Source of the DNA: Acidobacteriota bacterium
GTDB taxonomy: Bacteria; Acidobacteriota; Blastocatellia; Pyrinomonadales; Pyrinomonadaceae
Reading direction: 5' to 3'
NCBI GenBank assembly: GCA_019239425.1
Contig: JAFAZX010000029.1
Location: 1-64,000 of the forward strand
DNA: 64,000 nt
The notes below the pieces were generated by a model. The model made no database searches and had not been told where the DNA came from. It was given only the letters and a program-made list of their open reading frames with translations. A program made the translations under genes and the position numbers. Below, piece by piece: positions 63,110 through 64,000 of the stretch (position 1 is the first letter of the stretch; each line of letters starts with the position of its first letter).

Positions 63110-64000
63110 TCACATCCCCGTCGGATATGTTTCGGGCGGCTCCTCGCCCGCGTGCCAGCTGGCCCCCGGCTCCAAAGGCTCGACGGCCCGCGTCTCTTCG
63201 AAGTGGAGCACGGCGTCGAACTGCTCGGCGAGCCGCGCCTGGAAGTAGTGGCTGAGGCGCTCGGTCTCGGGCCGGTAGACGACGCCGATGGCGCGCTCCA
63301 ATCTGGGCAGCCTTAAGAGTTCTCTAGCGCGGCCGTCCGCGCGCAGGTCGAGCATGAAACGCTCCAGCCCCGCCTCGTGGAAGAGCGCCTCGTAGCTGCC
63401 TTCGAGCGCGGGGCGCACGCGCTTGCGGCGGCCCGGCTCGTCCCAGTCGCTCGAGGCGGTGACGGTGCCGCGGTGCGTCGTGAAGCCGACGAGGAAGCTT
63501 TCGCGCGCGTAGCGCTCGCGCACGAGCTGCCCGACGTTCCACTCGCCGCCCTGCCCCATCTCGGTCGCGCGCGCGTCGCCGAGGTGCGAGTTGTGTTCCC
63601 ACACGGCGACCTTCGCCTCCTCGCCCTCGGCCGAGAGGTGCGCGACCAGGGCGTGCAGCGTCTCGGCCATGTGCCGGTCGCGCATGTTCCAGGTGTTGAC
63701 GCGGCCGCGGAACATCGAGCGATAATACTCCTCCGCGTTCCGGACGAGCCGCGCGTTCTGCTCGGCGTAGAAGAACTCGTCGCGCGCGACGCGCCCGTCG
63801 CGGTCGGCGAGTTCCGAGGCGCGCCGTCGCATCTCGATTAACTGCTCGACGACGGCCGGCTCGCACGACTCGGTCGCGCCGTAAGCGGCCGCGTACGCGT
63901 AAGAGGTCGTGTCCTCGCCGAAGTGCTCGAAGCACGAGTAACGTCTGCGCGCGCGCCGCGCCGCCTCCGGGTCGACTTTGTCGAGGTAGCCGAGCACTTC
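63110..64000 (-). CDS. Erythromycin esterase family protein, N-terminus beyond window
   Basis: The frame is open to the window end (about 296 residues seen, the C-terminal part). Family blocks: NTWNMRDRHMAETLHAL, VAVWEHNSHLGDARATEMG with the catalytic-type His, ESFLVGFTTHRGTVTASSDWD, and the end HYFQARLAEQFDAVLHFEETRAVEPL. Ere-type proteins hydrolyse macrolide lactones, but most environmental members of this family are not proven resistance enzymes. The stop follows the GTAGGCA repeat by four bases. Confidence 0.9.
   Translation of the reverse strand, partial: EVLGYLDKVDPEAARRARRRYSCFEHFGEDTTSYAYAAAYGATESCEPAVVEQLIEMRRRASELADRDGRVARDEFFYAEQNARLVRNAEEYYRSMFRGRVNTWNMRDRHMAETLHALVAHLSAEGEEAKVAVWEHNSHLGDARATEMGQGGEWNVGQLVRERYARESFLVGFTTHRGTVTASSDWDEPGRRKRVRPALEGSYEALFHEAGLERFMLDLRADGRARELLRLPRLERAIGVVYRPETERLSHYFQARLAEQFDAVLHFEETRAVEPLEPGASWHAGEEPPETYPTGM

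Noticed and set aside
63110..64000. Calling the esterase a macrolide-resistance gene
   Set aside because: The N-terminal part is missing and most environmental members of the family have no proven activity on macrolides.

Overview
The window is high-G+C bacterial chromosome, densely coded on both strands, with no rRNA, tRNA, CRISPR array, transposase or phage gene that I can recognise. Several family hallmarks point to Acidobacteriota, probably a Blastocatellia-type lineage. These are tandem MacB-like permeases of the 'acidobacterial duplicated orphan permease' (ADOP) type, a very large Oar-like TonB-dependent receptor with an N-terminal carboxypeptidase-regulatory domain, an Asn-rich lipoprotein, a Uma2 gene and an erythromycin-esterase gene. 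The lineage is an inference from these families and not from a marker gene.

Layout. 1-6462 (minus strand) is an export operon: membrane fusion protein, ATPase, ADOP permease, second ADOP permease (cut by the window edge). 6681-9243 (plus) holds small genes: a frameshifted Uma2, DinB, a conserved unknown, a secreted protein and a 19-residue peptide ORF with a strong ribosome site. 9305-13769 (minus) holds threonine aldolase, GH37 trehalase and a RecQ-type helicase. 13976-14810 (plus) is a run of three small proteins. 14894-23601 mixes a secreted alpha/beta hydrolase, an AidB-like acyl-CoA dehydrogenase, a class V PLP enzyme, homoserine dehydrogenase, a Tat-exported amidase, a YflT-type stress protein and the Asn-rich lipoprotein.

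23797-27019 (plus) encodes BoxC and BoxB of aerobic benzoyl-CoA degradation. Opposite them, 27181-33430 (minus) is an acyl-CoA cluster: alpha/beta hydrolase, a FabH-like protein lacking the usual His and Asn, acyl-CoA ligase, alpha/beta hydrolase, MaoC hydratase, MFS transporter. 33542-37647 is an Oar-like receptor next to a TetR regulator; near-identical palindromes lie upstream of both genes. 37745-41188 is a 1147-residue SIR2-STAND-TPR protein, an anti-phage defence candidate. 41255-47241 is a cyanophycin locus (asparaginase II, CphA, two cyanophycinases). 47469-54840 (plus) is a lysine/aspartate-family operon: lysC, M20 desuccinylase, dapB, dapA, dapD, aminotransferase, asd. 54938-64000 holds a second TonB receptor, a TSUP permease, a zinc metallopeptidase, a phospholipase-D-type synthase, rpiA, a VTT-type membrane protein, a GntR regulator with a small basic protein, and a partial erythromycin esterase.

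The most striking non-coding feature is that about two dozen intergenic gaps carry a long inverted repeat whose arms are built mostly from 7-base words (GTGATAA, GGATGAA, GTAGGCA, GGTGAAT, TGCTGGG, TGAACGC and others) or from a CACAGAG-type octamer (nine copies). Many contain or abut the stop codons of flanking genes. They also create false N-termini in naive ORF calls, so several start codons here have been moved downstream of the repeat.
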